Shown: one piece after another, positions 26,840 to 35,476 of the stretch
Position numbering within the stretch: position 1 is the first letter of the stretch
How the letters are laid out: each line of letters starts with the position of its first letter
Source: JACQSR01 sp042577505
GTDB taxonomy: Archaea; Nanobdellota; Nanobdellia; Woesearchaeales; JACQSR01
Assembly: GCA_042577505.1 (NCBI GenBank)
Contig: JBHPEA010000001.1
Coordinates: forward strand, 1 to 64,000
Reading direction: 5' to 3'
Length of the DNA: 64,000 nt
The notes under the pieces: generated by a model
Database searches by the model: none
What the model was told of the DNA's origin: nothing
What the model saw: only the letters and a program-made list of their open reading frames with translations
Translations under genes and position numbers: made by a program

Positions 26840-26872
26840 GATAGATTAAAGAAAACATTTGTATGATAAAGT

Positions 26873-26943
26873 GTATGCTCCTCAGTTACTTCCGTATATC
26901 ATCGCCTCTCGGCTCATCTGGTGTTCACTAAGTCATAGCATAC
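26873..26943 (-). ncRNA. Kink-turn structured RNA, copy 2
   Basis: Second copy of the 71-nt RNA. The 59-nt core differs from copy 1 at one base, in the kink-turn loop (UAU here, AAU in copy 1). The terminal helix is GUAUGC with GCAUAC: relative to copy 1 one C-G pair is replaced by U-A on both strands, a compensatory change. One more U-A pair (26872/26944) can extend it to 7 bp. It lies between the propeller gene (convergent on this RNA) and the gene at 27026, whose start is 82 nt from the RNA's 5' end, compared with 83 nt for copy 1. The flanking DNA shows no clear similarity to copy 1. Confidence 0.72.
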
Positions 26944-26964
26944 AGTGTTTTTAATTGATTTGAA

Positions 26965-26974
26965 GTTATAAATA
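26965..26974 (-). promoter_or_regulatory. TATA box of structured RNA copy 2
   Basis: TATTTATAAC on the minus strand, with its centre 27 nt from base 26943, the first base of the terminal helix. The arrangement is identical to copy 1 although the surrounding sequence differs. Confidence 0.58.
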
Positions 26975-27025
26975 TTCCTATTAGAAATGGTAAAGTTATT
27001 AAATATATAATTAAGGGAATGAAAT

Positions 27026-27460
27026 ATGGGTGTTCGTGACTGGCCTTTTTGGTCATGGGTCTATGGTTTCACACCATGGGGCAAAGAAGCTATTGAAACA
27101 GAAGGAGAAGTAATTAGAATTCACAAAGGACTTCTAAAATTAATGAGGGAAGAGAGAGAACAATTTCGAGTTATTGTTGGGATTTTGAAGGATGCAAACT
27201 TTTCAAAAAGAGTAATAGAGAATGTCGATGAGTTTATCACTGCAATTGAAGGTGAAAGGTTATTATCAAAAAGAAGAACTATGTTGATTGAGTTAAGAGA
27301 TTTTTTACTCAGTAGAAAAAATCAGGTAACTTTACTTCCAGAACATACAAGAAGAAGGTTAATGGAAGAATTCCGAATAATTAGATCGCTAATTGAGGAA
27401 CAAGCAAATTTCATACACGCATTAAATATTGATTACACAAAACTACCAAGAGTGGATTAG
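27026..27460 (+). CDS. Hypothetical helical protein, 144 aa
   Basis: Unrecognised soluble protein, almost entirely helical after a Trp/Phe-rich start (DWPFWSWVYGF), with heptad-like stretches from about 30 onward. No signal peptide. An AT-rich box around 27000-27010 lies upstream of the ATG. It is divergent from structured RNA copy 2. Its 3' end is 3 nt from the convergent PRC-barrel gene. Confidence 0.5.
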   Translation: MGVRDWPFWSWVYGFTPWGKEAIETEGEVIRIHKGLLKLMREEREQFRVIVGILKDANFSKRVIENVDEFITAIEGERLLSKRRTMLIELRDFLLSRKNQVTLLPEHTRRRLMEEFRIIRSLIEEQANFIHALNIDYTKLPRVD

Positions 27461-27463
27461 CTT

Positions 27464-27727
27464 TTAAATAATATCTTCTTCAGCAATAACCATGAAGTCA
27501 CCGATTGCAATTACTGCAGAAAAGGGAATCAACAATTTTCCATCCTTGCTTTTTTCTAAATCAAGCTTTTCACAGTAAGATGTTGGGTTTTTCAGAACTA
27601 AATTAATCAGTTCTCCACTCCTTGTCTCGAATACAAGGTCACCTAATTCACCAAATCTTTTCCCAGCTTTACTTACTACCGTCTTTCCCATCAGGGTTTT
27701 AGAGAACTTTTTATCGTCTTCAGCCAT
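27464..27727 (-). CDS. PRC-barrel domain protein
   Basis: An 87-residue single PRC-barrel beta domain (residues 10-85). It starts with KTLMGKTVVSKAGKRFGELGDLVFE, has the usual GELINLVLK strand, and ends in IPFSAVIAIGDFMVI. Small archaeal PRC-barrel proteins occur in RNA-processing and cell-division contexts; nothing here selects between roles. A very AT-rich promoter region precedes it. Confidence 0.8.
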   Translation of the reverse strand: MAEDDKKFSKTLMGKTVVSKAGKRFGELGDLVFETRSGELINLVLKNPTSYCEKLDLEKSKDGKLLIPFSAVIAIGDFMVIAEEDII

Positions 27728-27849
27728 GATATTACCCTCACACTATGATATACTAATATACGAATAATGGGATGGGTAATATATAAAGTTTTTGATTTGA
27801 GAAGAAAAATAGAATATATATCGGTTTAAATATATTGAAAAAAAAGAAT

Positions 27850-28764
27850 CTAGCCAGCAGTACACCGACCAACTCCAAGTCTACCACTAGCGCAAGCACA
27901 ACAACCACCACAAGTACCCGATTCAAGGCAGGCATTACATTGCCAGGGAGTTGAGGGTGGATTTGATCCCGAACATACAGGATGATTATCTCCACTATAC
28001 TCATTTACTGAACATCCGCCACACGGTTCATCACAAGCATCCCCAAATCCATCTCCATCAGAATCTCTTTGATTTGGATTATAAGTTGCCACACAATTAT
28101 CTACATCGTTGCACTCACCATCTCCATCAAAATCTTCGCAATCATCAGAACAAACTTGTCCTTGGAATTCACAATCACCCTTCCCGACTGCATAAACCTC
28201 CCTACAAATTCCAGGTGTCCCTCCCTGACATTCGAAATGTCTACATTTACTATCTATTCCTTTCTTACATTTAACATCTCCGGGTTCTAGAGGGCCCTGT
28301 TTTACTTTACAAAAGCCATCCTGACAAACATAATTCACTTCCAACTTTTCACAAGCATTCCTGCCTTTTGGACATCCCCATCCAAGTCCATAAAGTTGAG
28401 AACAACTTACTTTTCGAGTCCTTATTCTATAACAAGCACCCGACTCACAAACCTGTTGAACAAACCTTTCTTTAAGTGTATCACCATTTCTCCTACACTT
28501 ATCAACTTTCGGATCTCCCATCGCATTTCCTTTTTTATCAAAAAGAATCACTGAAGAACCTTGTTTGTAATTTTCCCCACCATCAGGTTCGTCATAACTC
28601 CAGCCTAACCGAGCTGCAACCACTGCATCCCCAACAACATCCATATTATCAGTTGCATATAAAATCACAAAGATTAGTATTAATAGAGCACCAATAGATC
28701 CCAAGATTATTGAATTCTTATTTGTTTTTTTAATTCTCCTGGCCTTCTTAACTTTTTTTGCCAT
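27850..28764 (-). CDS. Secreted Cys-rich protein with thrombospondin type 3 repeat
   Basis: A basic start (MAKKVKKARRIKK) and one membrane segment (about 18-38) are followed by an extracellular region with more than 30 cysteines. A calcium-binding TSP3-like stretch lies around 215-250 (DFDGDGECNDVDNC, then DSDGDGFGDAC), followed by a Cys/Gly-rich tail. The start at 28764 is chosen because AGAGGTG lies 8 nt upstream; an ATG three codons earlier is in frame. Likely a disulfide-rich surface protein; its partner is unknown. Confidence 0.7.
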   Translation of the reverse strand: MAKKVKKARRIKKTNKNSIILGSIGALLILIFVILYATDNMDVVGDAVVAARLGWSYDEPDGGENYKQGSSVILFDKKGNAMGDPKVDKCRRNGDTLKERFVQQVCESGACYRIRTRKVSCSQLYGLGWGCPKGRNACEKLEVNYVCQDGFCKVKQGPLEPGDVKCKKGIDSKCRHFECQGGTPGICREVYAVGKGDCEFQGQVCSDDCEDFDGDGECNDVDNCVATYNPNQRDSDGDGFGDACDEPCGGCSVNEYSGDNHPVCSGSNPPSTPWQCNACLESGTCGGCCACASGRLGVGRCTAG

Positions 28765-28885
28765 AATAAGCACCTCTTTTTACTTACTCCAGGATTTTTA
28801 ATATAAATATCTTTTGTAAACAGTATAATTCTTTTTTCATTAAAATTACGTGCTGTTAGGAAATCGTAATTTAAGTTGGAATGTT

Positions 28886-30922
28886 TCAACCGCAGACATT
28901 AGGCCTGTATATTGGTGCTATTCCCTTATTGATTTCATAATTTCCATCTTCAAGACTCATCATATGAAATTCTCCTGGAGGGTGTTCTTGGGGGGACCAA
29001 GTATAAAATACCCAACCATCGAAACCAAAATCACATGAATCAGTTATCCATTGACTAGCACGACTTCTCGCTTCATCTATTGTATCACAAGTGACAAAAA
29101 AATACCCAAATTCCTGCATAAAAAGTGGTTTATCTAGTCTTCCAGTGTATCCATAATCTCTAATAACTGTTTCAAAGTCACCTTCTTGACTGTCTGCAAA
29201 ATCCTGATACATTGATAGGCTTAAAAAATCTAAATTACTATCGTAAAGGGTGGAAAGTGGCGGAATTCCAATTGTATTTGGATCAGGGAATTCATTATAA
29301 TAAAAACCTAGTGTAACAAAAGCATTTTCATCAGTTTCTCTTATTACTCCTGCAATTTCATCAATAAGATATCTAAGATTGTCTTCCATCATTCGTTCTT
29401 TTTCACCCTCAATAGACATGTCATATGTACCTGCAGCTGTAGGAACTGGTCCAGAAAGAGTAAATGGTTTTTCATTCTCATGGAATGCTATTTCATTTTC
29501 TAAGCTGTATGCAAAGATTGCATCTAGGGGTGCATTTATCATTTTAAGATTATTTATAAAATCTCTAGTCATATCTTTTCTAGCTCGTATACATTCATCT
29601 AATAAAAAATTTGCATTATAATGGTCAATATATTCTGGATTAGAGTTCCAGTATTCTTCATAATCCCAATATTCAAAAGGTAAATAATCTCGGAACACCA
29701 GTATTGCTCCGATATCATTTTGTTTACACAATCGTAAGAAATCAGCTACATTTTCCATATATTGGGGGCCCATCCCTGGTTCACTAGTGTGAATAGAAGG
29801 GTGACCGTTTAAAAAAACTCTAATTGTGTTATAACCAAAGAATTTCATTTTTTGTAGAACTGATGACATATGATCTGAATCATAATAGCCAACATCGAAA
29901 ACAGCATGTCCCCAGTTTGGATCTCTATCCCCCCAAGGAGGTACTAACCAACCAAATTGAGGATAGTGTGAACCCCTAGGATAAAATATTTCTTGGTTGA
30001 TTTGATCGTAGAAATATCCGTCATAATCTGGTGTTTGTTTGATAATAATGCCGTCTGGTCTTGATGTTGTTGCACCTATTGTGACTTGTCCAATTGGTTC
30101 ATTTCCAGATACATCTTCATCACAATCAAGAGCAGGAATAACTTTGAATGTTAGTTCATTTCGATTTATGTAATCAAATTCTTGAGAAGTTCTTACCCAA
30201 TAATCATCAGAATCTGGGTCATAAATATTTGAAAGACTACATTTCATAAGTTGTGAAGTACCAGTAATATCTTCTACATAAACCTGCACTCTTGGTTGTG
30301 GAACATTTTCTGAGCTCCAGAATATTGTAGTGCTACAATACTCTTCACTAGGTTTTATTACACATGAAGAGGGATAAGCCCAAATATTAGCACTACCTTG
30401 TTGTTCTCCCCAAACAGTAATTGAATGAATAGCAGGTCCATGTTGAACACAATCAGGTGATGCATGAATAGAGAAAGTCAAATCTCCTGTACCTATCCAA
30501 GGGATTGAAATGCTTGGAATTACAGGGGAAGTTCTATGATTCATACCTGAGTCACTACAATTTACTATCACTCCTTCAGGTAATTGCTCATAGCTTACTT
30601 TTATTACAACATTTGGTTGTCGTAAAATTTTACTTGACACCCAACTGATAGTTGTTGTACAAGTATCACTACCAGGAGTAATGGTGCAGGGATTTGGTGT
30701 AGCCCACACAAAAGCTAACAAATTTGTATCAATCATACCATCACAATTATTGTCTATTCCATCATTTTCATCTTCAACAGCACCTGGATTGACATCTGGA
30801 TTCCCTTCATCACAATCTTCTGGCGGAACAAATCCATCACCATCTCGGTCAGAAACGCAGCTTGATATTAAAATTGCAATAATTAGCAAGATAAATGTTG
30901 AAAAATGCACCCTTTTTTTCAT
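28886..30922 (-). CDS. Secreted MopE / double Cys-module / GH-A clan glycoside hydrolase
   Basis: Domains in order: signal peptide with lipobox-like ISSC (about residue 22); MopE-type metal motif (DRDGDGF, DCDEG, DNNCDG; 25-65); two copies of the Cys-rich beta module (CTITPGSDTCTTTISW and CVIKPSEEYCSTTIFW; 70-285); and a beta/alpha barrel resembling GH5-type enzymes. The barrel has the acid/base candidate in YSLENEIAFH and the nucleophile candidate in PLFMQEFGYFF. Start: ATG 30922, about 27 nt from a TATATA box. A longer frame to 30985 has no support. Substrate unknown. Confidence 0.75.
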   Translation of the reverse strand: MKKRVHFSTFILLIIAILISSCVSDRDGDGFVPPEDCDEGNPDVNPGAVEDENDGIDNNCDGMIDTNLLAFVWATPNPCTITPGSDTCTTTISWVSSKILRQPNVVIKVSYEQLPEGVIVNCSDSGMNHRTSPVIPSISIPWIGTGDLTFSIHASPDCVQHGPAIHSITVWGEQQGSANIWAYPSSCVIKPSEEYCSTTIFWSSENVPQPRVQVYVEDITGTSQLMKCSLSNIYDPDSDDYWVRTSQEFDYINRNELTFKVIPALDCDEDVSGNEPIGQVTIGATTSRPDGIIIKQTPDYDGYFYDQINQEIFYPRGSHYPQFGWLVPPWGDRDPNWGHAVFDVGYYDSDHMSSVLQKMKFFGYNTIRVFLNGHPSIHTSEPGMGPQYMENVADFLRLCKQNDIGAILVFRDYLPFEYWDYEEYWNSNPEYIDHYNANFLLDECIRARKDMTRDFINNLKMINAPLDAIFAYSLENEIAFHENEKPFTLSGPVPTAAGTYDMSIEGEKERMMEDNLRYLIDEIAGVIRETDENAFVTLGFYYNEFPDPNTIGIPPLSTLYDSNLDFLSLSMYQDFADSQEGDFETVIRDYGYTGRLDKPLFMQEFGYFFVTCDTIDEARSRASQWITDSCDFGFDGWVFYTWSPQEHPPGEFHMMSLEDGNYEINKGIAPIYRPNVCG

Positions 30923-30992
30923 GTTGTGAATTTTCCAATAGAAGTATATATAATTTTCCTTTAAACGACGAAAAAATGTATACAATTTAGTT

Positions 30993-31835
30993 TTAATTTA
31001 GATCTGCACAAAGATCTTTAAGGTAAGATTCGTTGTAACATCGTTCTCTTAATCCACAACTCTTACACTTAGAAGAAGATTTCAATATTGGTGGTAAATC
31101 TTTACTCTTTTTCAGATCATTTACTTTCAAAATTAAATCTTTAATCTCATCCCTTAAAAAAACATTAAATGCAATCTTCCTTCTATCATTAATATCAAGA
31201 TATGTAATGTACCCTTCTTCAACTGGATGACCGAATTTCTCCTCCATTAATAAACCATAAGTTCCAATCTGTATTTTATGCCCTGGCCAAACACCACTCA
31301 ATGGAGCACTTCCAGTTTTCAACTCAACAGGGATTTTCTTATCGTGATAAACTTCAATTTGATCAATAATCCCACGAACACCCAATGTCTTTGAACTAAC
31401 ACTTAACTCAGAAAGAATTTTTGGAGTTAATTTCTCCCAAAGTTCATCCCCAAATATCTTCTCTTTCTTAATAAAATTGTAAATATTCAAGGCCCTTTGT
31501 CTACTCTCAAACATTATATAATGTAAATTCTGAGTAAAAACCTGATCATTAGTAAGATTTACACTGAGAATCCTATTTTCATTATTACCAACAACCTCTC
31601 TTAGTATTTTCAAATGAACTTTCTTATAAATAGTTTGTATATCTGAAAAAAAACCAGTTGGTTTAAGGGATTTTACAACATTTTCCTCAATTTTATTTAT
31701 CCCATCATAACACGCATGTCGAACAGTCCCCAATACAAGCGCTTCTTTCGGAGGCTCCTCTAATTTCAATACATATTGTAAATACAACTTACGTGGACAA
31801 TATAAATACCCAGAAAGTTGTGAAACCGAAATCAT
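30993..31835 (-). CDS. Cas4/RecB-like PD-(D/E)XK nuclease, not CRISPR-linked
   Basis: Cas4-like family, 280 aa. An N-terminal Cys in YCPRKLYLQ and a C-terminal cluster CKSCGLRERC give the four iron-sulfur cysteines. The nuclease core has Asp in RGIIDQIE, E-x-K in PVELKTG, and the Q-x3-Y helix in HKIQIGTYG. Relatives are 5'-3' single-strand exonucleases with an iron-sulfur cluster. No repeat array or other cas gene is visible in the window, so a general DNA-repair role is more likely. Confidence 0.82.
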   Translation of the reverse strand: MISVSQLSGYLYCPRKLYLQYVLKLEEPPKEALVLGTVRHACYDGINKIEENVVKSLKPTGFFSDIQTIYKKVHLKILREVVGNNENRILSVNLTNDQVFTQNLHYIMFESRQRALNIYNFIKKEKIFGDELWEKLTPKILSELSVSSKTLGVRGIIDQIEVYHDKKIPVELKTGSAPLSGVWPGHKIQIGTYGLLMEEKFGHPVEEGYITYLDINDRRKIAFNVFLRDEIKDLILKVNDLKKSKDLPPILKSSSKCKSCGLRERCYNESYLKDLCADLN

Positions 31836-31926
31836 AAATTTAGAATGTTTTTTGGATTTATATGGTTTGCGTCCAGATGACCAGTGGTTTTATTCTACTT
31901 TTATTGCAATTTGGTCAATGACACGT

Positions 31927-33579
31927 TTAAGAATTAATTGATTCAATATACTCACTGATTTCCTTTACAGCAAAATATGCTGCTTTTTCACGGTGACCAT
32001 CTTCTTGATGTGTCATAATTCCACTATGTTCAAAACCATCCGGACAATAATCTGCTGCACGATCGAGTCCTTTATATGTTGAAACGTGTTTAGCCCCCAC
32101 ATTCGCAAGACAAACGTAAACATCATTTAAGATTCGGGCATGTTCTTCTTCACTTGAATTCCAATAAGGACAATGATGCCATAATGTACCATTGATTTCT
32201 GCTCCTATTTGTGCAGAACTTACATGTATAGGTATTGAGCCACCATTAGGATGGGAAGACACTTTTTCTTTAACCATCTGAAATGCATCTACTATATCCT
32301 CTTCAGTGAGACCAAAGTTGTGAACTGTTATGGCATCGAAATTTCCATCATCAAGAACCTCATCTAAAAATGGTTCGCCAAAATTAGTGAAATGCCAGTA
32401 TGGCATTAGATGAGCATAAGCCTCGTCTATAGCCAATGCAATTATAACTTCTGGTGCAACTACTTCAGCAGTAGGATCTAATTCTTTAACAGTGTCATAA
32501 AGTATATTCAACCTGTCCTTATAGTTAACGGGGGACAAAGGATCCATTCTCTCAACATTATAACCCCTATAATCATTGGGACCACGCCATGACATACCTG
32601 GTTCGCTATTCATCTCCCAGACGTCAACAGCATATCCATACCTCGTTACCATACCCTCAACAACTTCTAACCAATACTCATCACTTTCTGGATAATAAAA
32701 CACCCAACGTTCTGTGGGTGGGTTATCTTGTGCTGGGGGTGAGTTTGCACATTGTTCTCCGGTGGGATTTCTTACACAAGGATCACTAGAAGCCCATTTA
32801 GGAGTTCTCAAAAGACTAGCCCTGATTTTAAAATCGTGATCCCTCTCATTTTCTACCCTTTTTATGGTGTCAAAAAAATTATCATAATGATCCCAATTTG
32901 GAAAATCGGGTGGTCTTGTATCAGTATCACCATAAGCTGTTAACTTAACCTGATTTATATCAAATCTAAGAACCTTAACATTTGCATCTACTAGTTTGTT
33001 AAGAACACTATAATAACTTTCAGGTATCATTTTTAACCAATTTACTTCTATCCCCAAAAAGTCTTCTGAAACTTCAACCATTGGCCCTCCACCTAATTCG
33101 GATGGGAGTGAACATGTTGGTGTGATAGGTTGAGGATCTTGCCTAACAATTTCAACATTATCAAGGAATATACGTCTACCTGAATTACCTGGCTCGCAAT
33201 TAGTAGCAATGTACAAAGTTAAAATAGTGGGATCTATAATGTCCCAAGTTTCTACCTCTCCTGAACCTGATCTTTCCTTTGTACAAGAGACTACTTGGTC
33301 ACCAACCATAACCTTTGCATGATATCTTCCAATTCTATTCCAATTCCATCTAACAGTTGTAACGCAAGTAGGATTTCCTATACAAGGATCTGCAGTAATT
33401 TCTCCAATCCTTCTTCCAAATGCTTGACCTACAAGATTATCATCAAAATCATTTTGTTGATTGATTATTGCAGCAGTGAGTAAAAGTCCAAGAGCGCCAA
33501 CAATTGCAAACATAGCATAAAGTGGTGTAAGGTATTTTTTTGTTTGACTATTTTTTCTCAATAACCTTTTTTTAGACAT
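31927..33579 (-). CDS. Membrane-anchored glycoside-hydrolase-like protein
   Basis: A basic start and a single anchor (about 18-40), one Cys-rich beta module (CIGNPTCVTTVRW; 60-150), then a barrel resembling clan GH-A enzymes of the GH39 kind. The acid/base signature is VWEMNSEPG near residue 314. The strand expected to carry the second catalytic Glu reads PIHVSSAQIGAEING, with no Glu at the usual place, so activity may be altered or lost. The ATG is supported by an ATATTTATATATTC box 27 nt upstream. Same module as at 25235 and 28886. Confidence 0.68.
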   Translation of the reverse strand: MSKKRLLRKNSQTKKYLTPLYAMFAIVGALGLLLTAAIINQQNDFDDNLVGQAFGRRIGEITADPCIGNPTCVTTVRWNWNRIGRYHAKVMVGDQVVSCTKERSGSGEVETWDIIDPTILTLYIATNCEPGNSGRRIFLDNVEIVRQDPQPITPTCSLPSELGGGPMVEVSEDFLGIEVNWLKMIPESYYSVLNKLVDANVKVLRFDINQVKLTAYGDTDTRPPDFPNWDHYDNFFDTIKRVENERDHDFKIRASLLRTPKWASSDPCVRNPTGEQCANSPPAQDNPPTERWVFYYPESDEYWLEVVEGMVTRYGYAVDVWEMNSEPGMSWRGPNDYRGYNVERMDPLSPVNYKDRLNILYDTVKELDPTAEVVAPEVIIALAIDEAYAHLMPYWHFTNFGEPFLDEVLDDGNFDAITVHNFGLTEEDIVDAFQMVKEKVSSHPNGGSIPIHVSSAQIGAEINGTLWHHCPYWNSSEEEHARILNDVYVCLANVGAKHVSTYKGLDRAADYCPDGFEHSGIMTHQEDGHREKAAYFAVKEISEYIESINS

Positions 33580-33657
33580 TTATCTCTTACTTGAAAAAAG
33601 AATATATAAATATTTGTAAGAAGTCTGTCTTCTTATAGGGATGATTTTTTGGGATTG

Positions 33658-33978
33658 TCATTCTAACATTAGAATTTGTTTGCCTACAATATTTTGGTAG
33701 TCAACATTCTCTGCAGGAGTAACTTGCCTAGCAACATCTAAATAATCTTCAAGTCTTCTAACTGCACCTCTTTCTCTTGAGAAACGAACCATATCAAAAG
33801 TAGAGTTATCTTCTCCCGGCTCTGTATTTGAAATAGCAGCTAATTGTTCTAAGAATGCATCATAAGACTCAGGCAAAGATCCTCTTGCAAGGGAAGAATA
33901 ATAGTTTCTTAACTCTCTTGCTACAGCCATAACTCTTTCTATTTCATCAGGATCCAGTTTCAGTCCCATATCACCCAT
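33658..33978 (-). CDS. Hypothetical helical protein, 106 aa
   Basis: Acidic, almost wholly helical soluble protein without a recognised motif. A CTTAAAAAC box about 23 nt upstream supports the first ATG; an ATG three codons in is the alternative. It belongs to the set of separately transcribed small orphans. Confidence 0.5.
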   Translation of the reverse strand: MGDMGLKLDPDEIERVMAVARELRNYYSSLARGSLPESYDAFLEQLAAISNTEPGEDNSTFDMVRFSRERGAVRRLEDYLDVARQVTPAENVDYQNIVGKQILMLE

Positions 33979-34079
33979 GGAATAGACAAATGTTTTTAAG
34001 TTTTTCTGTAGGTACCACTAAATAGGAGTCACAAGACTTAATCTAAATCTATTTAAACAAACATTAATTAAATTGATCC

Positions 34080-35156
34080 ATGGACATAGATGATAAATTA
34101 AAATTAGTGAAAGAAGTTGGACAGGAAATCTTAACAGAAGAAGAGCTAAAACTACTATTTGAATCAAAAACCCACCCAATTGCTTATGATGGATTCGAAC
34201 CTTCTGGAACTGATATTCATATTGCGCAAGGAACATTAAGAGCGATAAACATTAACAAACTAACAAAAGCAGGCATCAAATTCAAAATGTTTGTTGCTGA
34301 CTGGCATTCTTGGGCTAATAACAAATTGGGCGGAAATCTTGAAAACATCCAAACAGCTGGTAAGTATATTATTGAAGTCTGGAAAGCATGTGGATTAGAT
34401 ATGAAGAACGTAGAATTTGTTTGGGCAAATGATTTTGTTAAAGATGTAAATTACTGGAAAACAGTTATGCAAATCTCAAGAAATTCTACTTTGAAAAGAA
34501 TACTTAGAACCTCCCAAATTATGGGAAGAAAGGAATCGGATGTACTACAAGCTTCTCAGATAATGTACCCCTGCATGCAATGTGCAGATATATTTCAAAT
34601 CGAAGCAGACATTACACAATTAGGAATGGACCAAAGAAAAGTGAATGTATTGGCTAGAGAATTAGCACCAAAATTGGGTTACACAAAACCAGTTGTAATT
34701 TCACATAAGATGTTAATGGGTTTAGCTCAACCACCTTCCACTGGCGATGCAGTGGAAAGGGCAATGGAAATGAAAATGTCTAAATCCAAACCAGACACAG
34801 CAATTTTTATGACAGACTCGGAAGAAGACATTAAAAGAAAAATTAACAAAGCCTATTGTCCAGCAAAAGTTGTTGAAGAGAATCCATTATTAGAATACTG
34901 CAAACACATAATTTTCGAAAAAACAAAATCTATCAAGATCGAAAGGCCAGAAAAATTCGGTGGAAATTTAGAGTTAAATTCATACGAAGAACTTGAAAAG
35001 TTGTTTGAAAAAGGAGACTTACACCCAGTGGACCTTAAGAAAGGGGTTGCCGAAGAATTAGATAAAATTCTAAAACCAGTCAGAGATCACTTTCAGAAAA
35101 ACCAAGCAGCAAAGAAACTTCAAGACACAGTGAAAAAGCTAAAGGTTACAAGATAA
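34080..35156 (+). CDS. tyrS: Tyrosyl-tRNA synthetase (archaeal type)
   Basis: Class I enzyme that charges tRNA-Tyr. The HIGH-type motif is HIAQG near residue 42 (GTDIHIAQG) and the KMSKS motif MKMSKSKPD near residue 233. A Tyr-recognition region lies in PCMQCADIFQIEADITQLGMDQRK. The length of 358 aa and lack of a bacterial S4 tail match the archaeal form. A CTATTTAAAC box centred 25 nt upstream gives a leaderless mRNA starting at the ATG. Confidence 0.95.
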   Translation: MDIDDKLKLVKEVGQEILTEEELKLLFESKTHPIAYDGFEPSGTDIHIAQGTLRAININKLTKAGIKFKMFVADWHSWANNKLGGNLENIQTAGKYIIEVWKACGLDMKNVEFVWANDFVKDVNYWKTVMQISRNSTLKRILRTSQIMGRKESDVLQASQIMYPCMQCADIFQIEADITQLGMDQRKVNVLARELAPKLGYTKPVVISHKMLMGLAQPPSTGDAVERAMEMKMSKSKPDTAIFMTDSEEDIKRKINKAYCPAKVVEENPLLEYCKHIIFEKTKSIKIERPEKFGGNLELNSYEELEKLFEKGDLHPVDLKKGVAEELDKILKPVRDHFQKNQAAKKLQDTVKKLKVTR

Positions 35157-35444
35157 TTAGTATAAAGGATGCTTTCTTTCAACGAAGGCTCCAGATACAA
35201 CCATCATTCTTTCAAGTCTCTCAAGCTCAGGAATAGGTAAGATATATGAATCTATAGTACGCATTTTTTCATCATATAAAACCAAATCCCCTTCGTTTAA
35301 TCTACCATTGTTTTTAACAGATGCATGAGCTGCATGAGGGGGTATTAAAACCTCCATATCTATAGAACTTCCGATAGATGAACCCTGAAGGAGCAATCCT
35401 TCTTTCGATATATTCTGAACGAAATATTTCCTTTCTTCAGCCAT
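35157..35444 (-). CDS. Hypothetical protein, 95 aa
   Basis: Small, probably beta-rich soluble protein, family not recognised. It ends directly against tyrS (convergent, no gap). A GGATGG-like stretch precedes the ATG. Confidence 0.5.
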   Translation of the reverse strand: MAEERKYFVQNISKEGLLLQGSSIGSSIDMEVLIPPHAAHASVKNNGRLNEGDLVLYDEKMRTIDSYILPIPELERLERMMVVSGAFVERKHPLY

Positions 35445-35476
35445 CCGGCCAACGAATCAAGGCATTATTATAAAGT

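Noticed and set aside
25081..26943. Direct repeats as ends of a mobile element around the propeller gene
   Set aside because: The closing helices covary, promoters align with each copy, and there is no integrase or target-site duplication.
27951..28290. Plus-strand His/Leu-rich frames opposite the TSP3 protein
   Set aside because: Composition reflects the antisense of a Cys/Asp-rich gene; no start signal.
30993..31835. Remnant CRISPR locus
   Set aside because: Only a Cas4-like gene; no repeat-spacer pattern and no other cas gene anywhere in the window.
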